64,000 nt of DNA from Warburgia ugandensis (lineage: Eukaryota > Streptophyta > Magnoliopsida > Canellales > Canellaceae). The number at the start of each line of letters is the position of its first letter. Position 1 is the stretch's first letter. Where the stretch lies: NCBI GenBank assembly GCA_035236585.1, contig CP141126.1:10367001-10431000 (forward strand), read 5' to 3'. This document shows positions 62,192 to 64,000 of the stretch, piece after piece. The notes beneath the pieces were generated by a model. It did not search any database and was not told where the DNA came from. It was given only the letters and a program-made list of their open reading frames with translations. The position numbers and the translations under genes were made by a program.

Positions 62192-64000
62192 TGTTACTTT
62201 GTGTGTGTGAGATGTGCATGTATCATTGTTCGTGTTTGTGCTAGACCACTTAGCTGTCTGCCCACTGGATAGCCTCCTCCAATTAGTGAAACATGTTGTC
62301 CTTCATTTTAGCGACTGACGTGTGGACCCCTGTAGTGGCAGCAAAATATAAAAACCTTAAAAGTTAAAAGCAATGTAAGTGTCAATTAGGCAAGCGCGCA
62401 CGTTGGGCAATAGAAAAAACTTGTCATGGAGGTGGTTTGAAGACCAGACCTCAACTTTGACATGTTTAATTGGGGACTGCTTAGTTACACTTGGCTTTGG
62501 TCATTCAATCTTGCACATATAACTCTAATATTACTTCCTCTAGTTAACATTTACACTTGCTAAATAGTTAACAAGTTTTGTAACTATCGTACATTCTATA
62601 AATGCTCATGATTTTCTTATACTAATTCCATATGTCATCACCAATTGATCTAATATATCTCATTTTCATGAAATTCATAAATATCATTTATACATCTCAT
62701 ATAACTCAAGATTTGTTTTGATTTCTTACTACTGCTTCTCATTTCTAAGGTACCCACTCTTAGTAATATCATTCAATATTTTTATTTTTTCATGATCATT
62801 TTACCATCAATGCCAAATTTACTTCATTTCATTATATTCCATAATTATTTTTAGTTTCGCTAAAGTTATCATATCAATATCTATCTAATTCTCGATAAGC
62901 TTTTGTACTAATTCAACAATTGAGTTATTATACCAATATAGTTTATAACTTGGTAAATTCATATTTGTTGCACCATATGTATAGACTAGAATTTATTTGC
63001 TAACCAAATATTATCATGGTTTACTTGTTTTTCTTAATAAGTTTGGAATTTTATTTTCCCATTTCCATATATCTCTATATCTCATTTTCTTTTTCATTTT
63101 ATTCAAAAATTTAAAGATCACTTCTTCATGCTCTGAATTTTTATCATATATTATTTATCTATGTCAAACTCTTCTCCTTTACTAAACTTATTTATCTCCT
63201 AAACATCTTTCCAAATAATATCATTCTTATTTTGAAAATTTTGCCATATTACTATCTCTTGTGTAGAAATTTTAACTCTTACATTTATATTCATTATTAT
63301 CATTTATTATTATTTTCAAAGTCTATAATAACTCTAGTATTTTTATTTATTTCTAACACCTATTCCTCATAAATTTCTATTTTACCATTCCTATAAAGGT
63401 TGGAATTTATCCTTCTACATTATTTCCATCATATTTTTCAATTTATCACTTCTTTCTCTTAAACTCTACTATTTTACTTAGTAAAGATCACACACACATA
63501 TACTAGTATTGGTGTATTTTATTTCTATACATGTATGTTTGCTTAAGACTTCAGGTTAGACCTAAATATTATATATTATATCTTTACCTATTATAATGTT
63601 TTTCTTACTTGTTCTTACTATTCCCTGTATTGGGATTCTTAACTTACTAAGTAGTATCCCTAGTTATTTCACTAAGTAATACCTACTTATATTCTATAAT
63701 TCCTTCATGAGTTAATTACATTAACTCCTATACTCATTCCTATCTAATGAGTTAATCACATAACTCTTTATATACTCATTCTCAACTAATGAATTAATTA
63801 CATAACTCTTTCTTTACTCATCCTCAACTAATGAGTTATTTACATAACTCTTTCTTAGCTCATTCTCATCAAATACTATCTTGTTTCCCTATTCACTCTC
63901 ACTATTTCTCATATATAAAAATTGTACTCTAAGATTCTTTATGCTTTAAGGCTTAAGCAATATCAATTATTCAATTTCATTGTGCACAACTAGCTACAAC
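62192..64000 (-). other. Internal non-coding region of hAT copy 2
   Basis: Collinear in reverse with about 26030-27970 of copy 1. Shared sequence includes the ACTGACGTGTGGACC / AGACCAGACCTCAACTTTGACATG block (62310-62465), AT-rich DNA, and the ~42-bp tandem at about 63700-63870. No domain in the short frames. Confidence 0.8.

Overview
This window is plant nuclear DNA. The evidence is a Dof transcription factor, a plant U-box E3 ligase, an ATXR5/6-type SET-domain pseudogene with introns, several Au-type SINEs, a Tekay-type Ty3 retroelement and hAT transposons. The repeat load points to a large angiosperm genome. A magnoliid-like or woody eudicot genome is possible, but the species cannot be read from the sequence. 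Only two genes look intact.

Layout. Positions 1-5487 hold the 5' part of a Ty3/Tekay retroelement on the minus strand (integrase, RNase H, RT, protease, Gag, tRNA primer site, LTR); it runs off the left edge. Positions 7260-7987 are a decayed, intron-bearing ATXR5/6 histone methyltransferase pseudogene. A single-exon Dof gene close to Arabidopsis DOF3.5 lies at 13448-14386 on the minus strand, with a long GA tract just upstream. Two Au SINEs and an unassigned 172-residue ORF follow. From 23472 to 34857 there is a long solo LTR with a perfect 5-bp target duplication, split by an 8.1-kb hAT transposon (24417-32537). Next come a degenerate ~54-bp tandem array, a 5'-truncated RTE-type LINE carrying its own Au SINE with a 15-bp duplication, and other SINE-like pieces. 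The PUB22/23-like U-box gene lies at 46581-47783, with a W-box/G-box, a TATA-like box and a short upstream ORF. An L1-type LINE remnant ends near 52.5 kb. From 52840 to the right edge there is a second, inverted copy of the same hAT family, interrupted by a solo LTR (53099-55830) related to the LTR at the left edge.

The most unusual material is in the two hAT copies. Both carry arrays of imperfect palindromes built on a GGACNGTTA / TAACNGTCC motif, next to the transposase gene and, in copy 1, also near the left end. In copy 2 a single 365-bp segment of the transposase gene has been amplified to eight tandem copies with an almost invariant period and signs of a two-unit higher-order repeat. 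In copy 1 that segment is single, but three ~250-bp tandem repeats sit behind the gene, and copy 2 lacks them. The two copies have therefore diversified by different internal amplifications.

The two intact host genes are far apart on opposite strands and show no sign of working together. The rest is intergenic DNA built from layered insertions.
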